Assembly: GCA_030147225.1 (NCBI GenBank)
Contig: JASLAI010000126.1
Coordinates: 1 to 8,258, forward strand
Length of the DNA stretch: 8,258 nucleotides
Direction of reading: 5' to 3'
From: Planococcus sp. (in: firmicutes)
GTDB lineage: Bacteria; Bacillota; Bacilli; Bacillales_A; Planococcaceae
The notes below the pieces were generated by a model. That model saw only the letters and a program-made list of their open reading frames with translations. It did not search any database and was not told where the DNA came from. Positions 1-5,391 of the stretch are shown here, in pieces; within the stretch, counting starts at the first letter, position 1, and each line of letters opens with the position of its first letter. The translations under genes were made by a program, and so were the position numbers.

Positions 1-1
1 C

Positions 2-538
2 CAGGATATTGTCGATGAGACTTTCGTGAAAATTGTCGAACCGGCTGTCCAGGCGATGGCATCGGAAGGAACACCTTTTAATGGCATTCTCTATACCGGT
101 GTCATCTTAACTGAAAAAGGTCCGAAAGTAATTGAATTCAACGCACGTTTTGGAGATCCGGAGACACAAGTGGTCCTGCCGCGCATGAAATCCGATTTCG
201 GACTTTTTATGGATGCTATTCTTAAAGGGGAGCCCGCAGAATTGGACTGGAACGATCAGGCTGTGCTTGGTGTGGTCATTGCAGCGGACGGTTATCCAGA
301 GAAGGTCCAAAAAGGCGCTCTTTTGCCTGATTTGACTAAACTTACAGGAGTTGAAGTGACCCATGCCGGCACTAAGCTGTCGAACGGCAGCTATGCTGGG
401 AATGGGGGACGGGTTTTGCTGGTTTCAGCAACTGGAGCCTCTATCCAAACAGCTCAGCAAAACGTTTATGAACAACTGAGCAGTGTGAACTGGAGTGGCT
501 TCTTCTACCGCACTGACATCGGATGGCGTGCAATCTAA
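2..538 (+). CDS. purD: Phosphoribosylamine-glycine ligase (GARS), 3' part, partial at window start
   Basis: This is the C-terminal 178 residues of PurD, which joins 5-phosphoribosylamine and glycine using ATP in de novo purine synthesis in the cytoplasm. The frame is open from base 2 (QDIVDETF...), so the GTG at 26 is an internal valine and not the start; the true start lies upstream of the window. The ATP-grasp signature EFNARFGDPETQ is present at residues 45-56 of the fragment, with the Glu/Asn pair expected to bind Mg-ATP. It is followed by the usual GARS C-terminal domain ending RTDIGWRAI and a TAA stop. Full-length family members have about 420 residues, so a little over half is missing. 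In Bacillales purD is normally the last gene of the pur operon, and the hairpin right after the stop fits that position. Identification is secure. Confidence 0.96.
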   Translation, partial: QDIVDETFVKIVEPAVQAMASEGTPFNGILYTGVILTEKGPKVIEFNARFGDPETQVVLPRMKSDFGLFMDAILKGEPAELDWNDQAVLGVVIAADGYPEKVQKGALLPDLTKLTGVEVTHAGTKLSNGSYAGNGGRVLLVSATGASIQTAQQNVYEQLSSVNWSGFFYRTDIGWRAI

Positions 539-550
539 TTTTCAATATGA

Positions 551-556
551 TATAAT
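551..556 (+). promoter_or_regulatory. Possible extended -10 element (TGATATAAT) just after purD
   Basis: A perfect TATAAT is preceded by TG at 548-549 with one intervening base, which is the extended -10 arrangement of sigma-A promoters. No TTGACA-like -35 lies 16-18 bp upstream, where the purD stop region falls. A start about 7 bp downstream would place +1 at the foot of the terminator hairpin, giving a leader of roughly 180 nt to the GNAT gene. It may be a chance hexamer in AT-rich DNA. Confidence 0.25.
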
Positions 557-560
557 CATT

Positions 561-601
561 GATGACACAAATTCGACAAGAAAATGTGTCATTTTTGTTT
601 T
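561..601 (+). terminator. Rho-independent terminator-like hairpin after purD
   Basis: ATGACACA at 562-569 pairs with TGTGTCAT at 585-592 around a 15-nt loop. The stem is followed by a T-rich tract at 592-601 interrupted by a single G. The stem is AT-rich and the loop is long, so this is weaker than the other two terminators in the window. Its position 23 bp after the purD stop supports it as the end of the pur operon transcript. Confidence 0.6.
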
Positions 602-743
602 CACGCATCCCTGCAGGCGGTGAAGCAAAGTTGAGGATTTTCAAAAACCCACGGTTACCTCTATTTAAACTCCAGAACGAAAAACCCATTACGACCTCAG
701 AAACAAATCAGCAGGGCATTTAGAAATTGAAAGGAGACAAATT
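602..743. other. Gap upstream of the GNAT gene
   Basis: This stretch follows the purD terminator and has no credible ORF. It carries the imperfect direct repeat annotated separately and ends in a good Shine-Dalgarno, AAAGGAGAC at 730-738, 5 nt before the ATG at 744. I could not identify a convincing sigma-A -35/-10 pair in it. The promoter of the GNAT gene is therefore unassigned, unless the extended -10 at 551 serves it. Confidence 0.6.
643..698 (+). repeat. Imperfect direct repeat, two bipartite units 37 bp apart
   Basis: Two 19-bp units share the pattern AAAAACCCA-N5-ACCTC. The first is at 643-661 with CGGTT in the middle, and the second is at 680-698 with TTACG. Fourteen of 19 positions match, and all five mismatches fall in the central spacer. 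The bipartite conservation with a divergent centre resembles a protein-binding half-site arrangement, but with two copies only, chance cannot be excluded. Confidence 0.5.
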
Positions 744-1334
744 ATGAATTGGTATGAAAAATTAAATCAGTATTTTCCAGTTGAAGAAATGAAGTCAAAA
801 GAGCATATGGATGCACTTCTTAAAGAAAAAGGCAGTGTCTATTACAAAGATGAAGGTCCTTATCATGTGTTGATGTATGCAGAATTTCCGAATTTTACAT
901 TCGTCGATTATTTGTTCGTATCCAAAGAATCACGCGGCATGGGTCTTGGCAAAAAGACGCTGCAAATGCTGAAGGATAAGAACAAACCGATTATTCTTGA
1001 AGTAGAGCCGGTTAATTACGAAGATACGGATACAGAAAAGCGTCTTCGTTTTTATGCGCGCGAAGGATTTGAACATGCATCATCTATCGGCTATTGCAGA
1101 CGTTCATTGGCAACCGGTGAAGAAAATTCTATGGAGATCCTTTACTGGACGCCAAGCGGAGAAACAGAAGAACAGATTTTCGAAGGAATGCAGAAAATGT
1201 ACGAGGACATTCATACCTATAAGGATGAGCAATTCTACGGCGAATCATACGATTCCGTTTCAGATGTACTGACTTTCCAAGAAGAAGAGAAGAAAGATGT
1301 CTTGAAACCTTTCAGTAACCCAATTAATAATTAA
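744..1334 (+). CDS. GNAT-family N-acetyltransferase, YjbC-like
   Basis: This 196-residue protein has a GNAT fold signature: the strand FVDYLFVS at residues 53-60 is followed by the acetyl-CoA pyrophosphate loop RGMGLG at 64-69 (motif A, Q/RxxGxG/A) and helix KKTLQMLK. The segment LEVEPV and the later FYAREGFEHA correspond to motif B, where GNAT proteins commonly have a Tyr and a GF turn. The C-terminal third, rich in Glu and Tyr, is a family-specific tail. From memory the whole sequence resembles B. subtilis YjbC (about 190 residues, beginning MNWYEKL and sharing the RRSLAT and MEILYW segments), which lies beside spx in that species. The substrate is unknown and could be a protein or a small amine. 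Start choice rests on AAAGGAGAC 5 nt upstream. It appears monocistronic, with a gap of about 200 bp before it and a strong terminator directly after it. Confidence 0.88.
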   Translation: MNWYEKLNQYFPVEEMKSKEHMDALLKEKGSVYYKDEGPYHVLMYAEFPNFTFVDYLFVSKESRGMGLGKKTLQMLKDKNKPIILEVEPVNYEDTDTEKRLRFYAREGFEHASSIGYCRRSLATGEENSMEILYWTPSGETEEQIFEGMQKMYEDIHTYKDEQFYGESYDSVSDVLTFQEEEKKDVLKPFSNPINN

Positions 1335-1337
1335 GCC

Positions 1338-1366
1338 GAAATCCACGCGGGATGCGTGGATTTTTT
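1338..1366 (+). terminator. Strong rho-independent terminator after the GNAT gene
   Basis: ATCCACGC at 1341-1348 pairs perfectly with GCGTGGAT at 1354-1361 around a GGGAT loop, and further A-U pairs extend the stem (GAA at 1338-1340 against TTT). A run of six T follows at 1361-1366. The structure starts 3 bp after the GNAT stop codon, separating that gene from yerA. Confidence 0.92.
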
Positions 1367-1423
1367 GTGTCTGGCGTTAATCAGAATCTTCTTGTTTTTA
1401 AAGGGAATAACTGTATTTCATTG

Positions 1424-1429
1424 TATAAT
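1424..1429 (+). promoter_or_regulatory. Probable -10 element for the yerA-yerB-yerC transcript
   Basis: A perfect TATAAT lies 48 bp before the yerA ATG and about 60 bp after the preceding terminator, which is where a promoter is needed. No recognisable -35 exists at 16-18 bp spacing (AAGGGA at 17 bp), so the promoter is weak, activator-dependent or wrongly placed. TTGTTT at 1393-1398 is too far upstream (25-bp spacer). Confidence 0.4.
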
Positions 1430-1460
1430 TATGCTACGATATTAAGTATTGAAATAGCAG

Positions 1461-1470
1461 AAAGCAGGTG
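1461..1470 (+). promoter_or_regulatory. Weak Shine-Dalgarno deciding the yerA start
   Basis: AAAGCAGGTG lies 7 nt before the ATG at 1478. It is an imperfect match to AAAGGAGGTG, with C replacing G. No better site precedes any other in-frame start, so it supports translation from 1478 and not from the ATG at 1352. Confidence 0.6.
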
Positions 1471-1477
1471 CCGGCAA

Positions 1478-3208
1478 ATGGTTAATCCTTTATGGAAAAA
1501 CACAGAGATTCGAAATCAGCTGAAGATTGTTACAAAAGAAATTGCGCCGGATCTCGTTTTAACAAATGCAACTTATCTCCATGGAATCTTTAAAAAATGG
1601 GTGACAGGGAATATATGGATATCAGATGATCGTATTGTTTACGCTGGAAAAGAAATGCCGAAAATTGATGCCTCTACTGAAGTGGCAGATATGAAGGATA
1701 AATTCATCGTTCCGGGATACATAGAACCCCATGTCCATCCGTATCAATTATATAATCCTCATAGCTTTGCCGATTATGCGGCTCAGGGTGGAACAACGAT
1801 GTTCCTCTCCGATAACCTTACCTTGTATTTAGCGCTAGAAAACGAGAAAGCGTTTTCATTATTGGATCAATTGGCGGAATTGCCGTTCAATTTTTATTGG
1901 TGGACCCGTTTTGATTCACAAACGGAGTTGAATGATGAGGACAAGTTATTCACATCCACGTTTGTGGGTGAATGGCTGGATCGGCAAGATGTGCTATTAG
2001 GTGGAGAATTGACGGGGTGGCCAAAGCTGATGGCAGGCGATGACCAGATGCTGTATTGGATCCAAAAAGCCAAAATGGGCTTGAAGAAAATCGAAGGACA
2101 TTTCCCGGGTGCTTCGGAAAAAACTTTGGCTCGGATGAGGTTGTTGGGGGCTGATGGCGACCACGAATCCATGACAGTGGACGAAGTGGAAATGCGCTTG
2201 CTTCATGGCTACGGCGTAACGCTTCGCCACTCTTCCATCCGTCCGGATCTTCCGAACTTGTTGAAAGGAATCGTAGAGCGGGAACTGAACGTTTTTGACA
2301 AGCTGATGATGACAACAGATGGCTCGACGCCGACTTTCCATTTAGACGGGGTTATGGACTTGTGCATCAAAATTGCGCTTGAAGCGGGCGTGCCGCCGAT
2401 TGATGCCTATATGATGGCGTCTTATAATGTGGCACGTTACTATAATGTGACCAGCTTGCATGGGTTGATTGCAACAGGCCGCTATGCGAATCTCAATATA
2501 CTGGATAAAATTGACAACCCTGTACCTTCAGGTGTCATCTCAAAAGGGGTTTGGCTGAAGAAGAACGGAAAAAAAGTTCAATCCTTGCCGAATATCGATT
2601 GGTCGATACTCCCGGATTTGGATATCGACTTTGAACTGACAGAAGATGACTTTCAGTTTTCTATGCCATTCGGTATTGAAATGATCAATGACGTCATTAC
2701 AAAACCTTATACAGTTAATGTGGATACTCATGATTCCGACCTATCGAAATCACATGATGAAAGTTTTCTGATGCTCATCGATAAGAAAGGCAAATGGCGT
2801 GTCAATACGCTCATCAAAGGATTTGCGCCTGGGTTGGATGGGTTTGCTTCTTCGTATACCAACACAGGGGATATCATCTTAATCGGCAAAAAACGTAAAG
2901 ACATGTGGCTGGCATTTAATGAAATGAAACGCCTGAAAGGCGGCATCATTCTTGCTGAAAAAGGTGAAATCGTGGAAACCTTGCCGCTGCCATATGGTGG
3001 TGTTATGTCAGACCTGCCGATGGAGGAGCTTATTGAGCAGGAGAAATCGTTGAAGAAAGCGCTGAAGAAGCGTGGCTACAAACACGGCGATGCAGTTTAT
3101 ACCCTGCTGTTTTTGCAGGCGACACACCTGCCATATGTCCGGGTTACCCAAAAAGGCATCTACGATGTTATGAATAAAAAAATTCTGTTCCCTGCTTTCA
3201 TGAGGTGA
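1478..3208 (+). CDS. yerA: Adenine deaminase-like amidohydrolase YerA
   Basis: This cytoplasmic amidohydrolase of the adenine deaminase family has 576 residues, close to the roughly 580 of B. subtilis YerA. Its metal centre can be read by motif alignment to adenine deaminase: H85 and H87 in PHVHP, E177 in GGELTGWP, H208 in GHFPG, H229 in GDHES and D281 in TTDGSTP. All expected ligands are present, so the enzyme should be active. The C-terminal domain has the family pattern KGGIILAEKGEIVET followed by LPLPYGGVMSD. The frame stays open upstream to an ATG at 1352, but that codon lies inside the GNAT terminator and the extra 42 residues are unlike the family; ATG 1478 gives the expected N-terminus MVNPLWKN. 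Whether it deaminates adenine or a related purine is unproven. It is first in a block with yerB and yerC; its stop lies within the yerB Shine-Dalgarno. Confidence 0.92.
   Translation: MVNPLWKNTEIRNQLKIVTKEIAPDLVLTNATYLHGIFKKWVTGNIWISDDRIVYAGKEMPKIDASTEVADMKDKFIVPGYIEPHVHPYQLYNPHSFADYAAQGGTTMFLSDNLTLYLALENEKAFSLLDQLAELPFNFYWWTRFDSQTELNDEDKLFTSTFVGEWLDRQDVLLGGELTGWPKLMAGDDQMLYWIQKAKMGLKKIEGHFPGASEKTLARMRLLGADGDHESMTVDEVEMRLLHGYGVTLRHSSIRPDLPNLLKGIVERELNVFDKLMMTTDGSTPTFHLDGVMDLCIKIALEAGVPPIDAYMMASYNVARYYNVTSLHGLIATGRYANLNILDKIDNPVPSGVISKGVWLKKNGKKVQSLPNIDWSILPDLDIDFELTEDDFQFSMPFGIEMINDVITKPYTVNVDTHDSDLSKSHDESFLMLIDKKGKWRVNTLIKGFAPGLDGFASSYTNTGDIILIGKKRKDMWLAFNEMKRLKGGIILAEKGEIVETLPLPYGGVMSDLPMEELIEQEKSLKKALKKRGYKHGDAVYTLLFLQATHLPYVRVTQKGIYDVMNKKILFPAFMR
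3202..3208 (+). promoter_or_regulatory. Shine-Dalgarno of yerB overlapping the yerA stop
   Basis: GAGGTGA contains the yerA TGA stop (3206-3208) and sits 5 nt before the ATG at 3214. It selects that ATG over the in-frame GTG at 3205, which lies inside the site itself. The arrangement favours translational coupling of yerA and yerB. Confidence 0.8.
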
Positions 3209-3213
3209 GCACT

Positions 3214-4230
3214 ATGAAGAACTGGGGATTTGCCATACTGGTATTAGCAGTGCTTGCGGCATTTGCCGCAGGCTTTTGGCTAATTATGAAGGAAGAACAT
3301 GAAGAACCAGCAAAGGAAGATGCGTTGACCGTTGCACCATTTACCGGTGAACAGGCAGTTTCTCCGGCAAACCGCCGTACTGTTCTGGCAGTCATCAACA
3401 ATCATCCGGATGCGCGTCCGCAAACCGGTTTGACTGAAGCGGATATAGTTTTTGAAATGATTGCTGAATATGAGATCACGCGCTTTTTGGCATTGTATCA
3501 AAGTGATTTTCCAGAAGCGATCGGCCCTATTCGCAGTGCTCGAGATTATTTTGTCGAATTGGCTGAAGCTTATGATGCTTTTTTTGTTGCACATGGCTAT
3601 AGTCCGGATGCTCACGCCATGTTGGAATCAGGAGTGGTCGATCATGTCAACGGCATTCAGCATGATGGGACCTTGTTTCAACGGTCCACTGACCGCGTCG
3701 CTCCCCATAATTCTTATATCAGTACGGATAACATTGGAAAAGCTATGGAAACCACTCAGGCTTTTACAGAATACGGAGGAAAGTCACCTTATCATTTCTA
3801 TGACTCGGCGGAAAATGCTAAACTTAATGAACAGGCTCTTTCGGTTACAGTAGAGTACGGGACAAATGAGCTGTTCTTCAGTGAATATACATATGATAGT
3901 CAGTCACATCTTTACAGCCGATCGTCCGGCGGCGTACCGACAACCGATAAAGAAAGCTTGGAAAGCGTGGAAGTCTCAAATGTTCTGGTTTTTGAAGCAC
4001 CGCACCGGACTATCGATACAGAAGGGCGTCAGTCAATTGAATTGGCTAACGGTGGAGCTGCCTTATTATTTCAGGGTGGCGGCGTCCGTGAAATAGAGTG
4101 GAGTTCGCATAGCGGAATGCTTGTGCCAACAGCAGACGGAGAACCGGTAAATTTGATGCCAGGAAAAACCTGGATCCATATTGTCCCGACTGCTCCAGGC
4201 ATGGCTCAATCTGTCAGCTATACACCTTGA
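3214..4230 (+). CDS. yerB: YerB-like DUF3048 protein with N-terminal membrane anchor
   Basis: This 338-residue protein has one hydrophobic segment at about residues 4-25 after a short MKN start, and the remainder is polar, so it is probably held on the outer face of the membrane. The DUF3048 part starts with an AVINNHPDARPQTGL segment and includes the hallmark GPIRSAR (104-110) followed by RDYFVELAEAYDAFF and HGYSP. A second beta-rich domain at the C-terminus includes PGKTWIHIVP. The biochemical role of the family is not known to me. As I recall, B. subtilis YerB is a predicted lipoprotein. Here there is no cysteine anywhere in the protein, so it cannot be lipid-anchored and must use an uncleaved anchor or a signal peptide. 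It lies 5 nt downstream of the yerA stop, with its Shine-Dalgarno overlapping that stop, and 32 bp upstream of yerC. Confidence 0.9.
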   Translation: MKNWGFAILVLAVLAAFAAGFWLIMKEEHEEPAKEDALTVAPFTGEQAVSPANRRTVLAVINNHPDARPQTGLTEADIVFEMIAEYEITRFLALYQSDFPEAIGPIRSARDYFVELAEAYDAFFVAHGYSPDAHAMLESGVVDHVNGIQHDGTLFQRSTDRVAPHNSYISTDNIGKAMETTQAFTEYGGKSPYHFYDSAENAKLNEQALSVTVEYGTNELFFSEYTYDSQSHLYSRSSGGVPTTDKESLESVEVSNVLVFEAPHRTIDTEGRQSIELANGGAALLFQGGGVREIEWSSHSGMLVPTADGEPVNLMPGKTWIHIVPTAPGMAQSVSYTP

Positions 4231-4262
4231 TGATCGTAGCAATGAAAGGATGATGAAGCTGC

Positions 4263-4583
4263 ATGCAAGTTGATAAAATCAGAGGCCACCAGACAGATCA
4301 ATTGATCGAAGCTGTTCTGGCTTTAAAAGATAAGGAAGAAGCCTATCGTTTCTTCGACGATCTATGCACAATTAGTGAAATCCAATCGCTGTCACAGCGG
4401 CTGGAAGTTGCTCATATGCTTCGCATGAAAAAAACGTACGAAAAAATAAAGAACGAAACCGGCGCCAGCACGGCGACCATTTCCCGTGTCCGCCGCTGCT
4501 TGAATTACGGTAACGACGGCTATGATGAAATGCTTGGACGTCTTTATCCAGATGAAAAACCGTTTGAACTTCCAAAAGACTGA
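4263..4583 (+). CDS. yerC: TrpR/YerC-family helix-turn-helix protein
   Basis: This small 106-residue protein of the TrpR-like YerC/YecD family probably binds DNA as a dimer. The N-terminal part is helical (LIEAVLALKDKEEAYRFFDDL), followed by the family segment SEIQSLSQRLEVAHML at 38-53. The helix-turn-helix is at about 57-80, with the recognition part GASTATISRVRRCLNYG matching the family very closely. The start MQVDKIRG agrees with B. subtilis YerC (MQIDKLRG), although the upstream Shine-Dalgarno-like AAAGGA (4245-4250) is unusually far, 12 nt from the ATG. Its target genes are unknown to me. As last gene of the yerABC block it could control this block or the adjacent pcrB promoter, but nothing in the sequence proves this. 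Its stop codon lies within the terminator stem. Confidence 0.94.
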   Translation: MQVDKIRGHQTDQLIEAVLALKDKEEAYRFFDDLCTISEIQSLSQRLEVAHMLRMKKTYEKIKNETGASTATISRVRRCLNYGNDGYDEMLGRLYPDEKPFELPKD

Positions 4584-4612
4584 ACAGAGAACCAACTCTG
4601 TTCGGTTTTTTT
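4578..4612 (+). terminator. Rho-independent terminator overlapping the yerC stop
   Basis: GAACAGAG at 4582-4589 pairs with CTCTGTTC at 4596-4603 around AACCAA. The stem extends outward through U-G and C-G pairs into A-rich sequence facing a run of seven T at 4606-4612. The yerC TGA (4581-4583) is part of the stem. The A-rich left arm means it could also work for transcripts from the opposite strand. Confidence 0.92.
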
Positions 4613-4620
4613 GTTATAAT
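4612..4620 (+). promoter_or_regulatory. Extended -10 promoter for pcrB
   Basis: TGTTATAAT is a perfect extended -10 (TG, one base, TATAAT), which can work without a good -35. None is present, because the -35 position falls in the terminator stem. The predicted start near 4627 leaves a short leader of about 30 nt to the pcrB ATG at 4659. The first base of the element is the last T of the terminator tract. Confidence 0.6.
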
Positions 4621-4658
4621 AAATTGATGATAAATGATGCAAAGTTAGGTGAAATGAG

Positions 4659-5351
4659 ATGGATTTCAAAACATGGCGGCATGTCTTTAAATTAGATCCG
4701 GCAAAAGAGATTACGGATGAACATTTGGAACGAATTTGCAGATCCGGGACTGATGCCATCTTGATTGGCGGCAGCGATAATGTCACACTCGACAATGTCC
4801 TCCATTTAAAGGAGCGTATACAGAGCTATACTCTGCCAATGGCCCTGGAAGTCTCGACCATCGATTCAGTAGCACCAGGCTTTGACTATTATTTTATTCC
4901 AACAGTCCTCAATAGTGACGATCCACGATGGATCAAGGGCCTTCATCATGAAGCCATTCGGGAATATGGCGAGATTCTGGACTGGGATGAATTGGTTGCA
5001 GAAGGCTATTGCATTCTAAATGCAGATTGCAAGGCCGCAAAATTGACCGGAGCCAAAACGGATTTGACGGCTGACGATGTCGTCGCCTATGCTCGCCTGG
5101 CTGAACATTTCTTCCGCCTTCCTATATTTTACCTGGAATACAGCGGCATGTTCGGTGATATGAAAATAGCAGAAAAAGTAAAAGAAGTCCTGGCGGAAAC
5201 CCGCTTGTTTTACGGGGGCGGAATCGACTCAGCCGATAAGGCAAGAGCAGCGGCTGCAACGGCAAATACCATTGTCGTTGGCAATATTATTTATGAAAAT
5301 ATCGATAAAGCGATTGAAACCGTAGAGGCAGTTGCGGAAACGGCTGACTGA
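4659..5351 (+). CDS. pcrB: Heptaprenylglyceryl phosphate synthase PcrB
   Basis: PcrB is a TIM-barrel prenyltransferase that transfers a heptaprenyl group from heptaprenyl diphosphate to sn-glycerol 1-phosphate, making an archaeal-type ether lipid precursor in Bacillales. It is related to archaeal GGGP synthase. The length of 230 residues is normal. Visible motifs are KLDP at 11-14, the GGSD loop at 37-40, LEVS at 63-66, [12 protein letters not shown] at 116-127, YLEYSG at 158-163 (glycerol-phosphate and catalytic region), YGGGI at 185-189 and VVGN at 206-209 (phosphate-binding loops). TTAGGTGA at 4645-4652, 6 nt before the ATG, supports the start. It is first in a block with pcrA and ligA but functionally unrelated to them; that association is conserved in Bacillales. 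Identification is secure. Confidence 0.96.
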   Translation: MDFKTWRHVFKLDPAKEITDEHLERICRSGTDAILIGGSDNVTLDNVLHLKERIQSYTLPMALEVSTIDSVAPGFDYYFIPTVLNSDDPRWIKGLHHEAIREYGEILDWDELVAEGYCILNADCKAAKLTGAKTDLTADDVVAYARLAEHFFRLPIFYLEYSGMFGDMKIAEKVKEVLAETRLFYGGGIDSADKARAAAATANTIVVGNIIYENIDKAIETVEAVAETAD

Positions 5352-5361
5352 TCGCTATAAT
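5332..5361 (+). promoter_or_regulatory. Candidate internal promoter for pcrA (TTGCGG-N18-TATAAT)
   Basis: A perfect TATAAT at 5356-5361 lies in the pcrB-pcrA gap. TTGCGG at 5332-5337, inside the 3' end of pcrB, is a poor -35 (three of six matches) at 18-bp spacing. Its predicted start near 5368 falls in the LexA-like box at 5366-5379, where a repressor would block initiation. The combination raises confidence in both elements. Confidence 0.5.
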
Positions 5362-5365
5362 AATA

Positions 5366-5379
5366 AGAACGAATGTTCG
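5366..5379 (+). promoter_or_regulatory. LexA (SOS) operator-like box upstream of pcrA
   Basis: AGAACGAATGTTCG matches the Gram-positive LexA/DinR consensus CGAACRNRYGTTYG at every specified position except the first (A for C). It lies between the TATAAT at 5356 and the pcrA start at 5392, and its last base is the first base of the Shine-Dalgarno GAGGTGG (5379-5385). From memory, pcrA and its neighbours have been reported as SOS-linked in B. subtilis, which agrees. Confidence 0.72.
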
Positions 5380-5391
5380 AGGTGGTGCACA

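Noticed and set aside
441..689. 82-codon minus-strand frame over the purD end and gap
   Set aside because: It runs through the terminator hairpin and into purD antisense and has no family resemblance.
1352..1477. N-terminal extension of yerA starting at the ATG at 1352
   Set aside because: That ATG lies in the loop of the GNAT terminator and has no ribosome site. The 42 extra residues do not resemble the family, and the ATG at 1478 gives the expected length.
1950..2315. Antisense open frames across the middle of yerA
   Set aside because: Several overlapping minus-strand frames here are shadows of the conserved YerA metal-site region. None looks like a protein family.
3461..3853. 130-codon + strand frame inside yerB
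   Set aside because: It is out of frame with the clear DUF3048 coding sequence, has no Shine-Dalgarno, and its composition looks like a frame shadow.
5332..5391. N-terminal extension of pcrA starting at 5332
   Set aside because: It would overlap the end of pcrB and read through the LexA-like box and the Shine-Dalgarno. The ATG at 5392 gives the conserved PcrA N-terminus.
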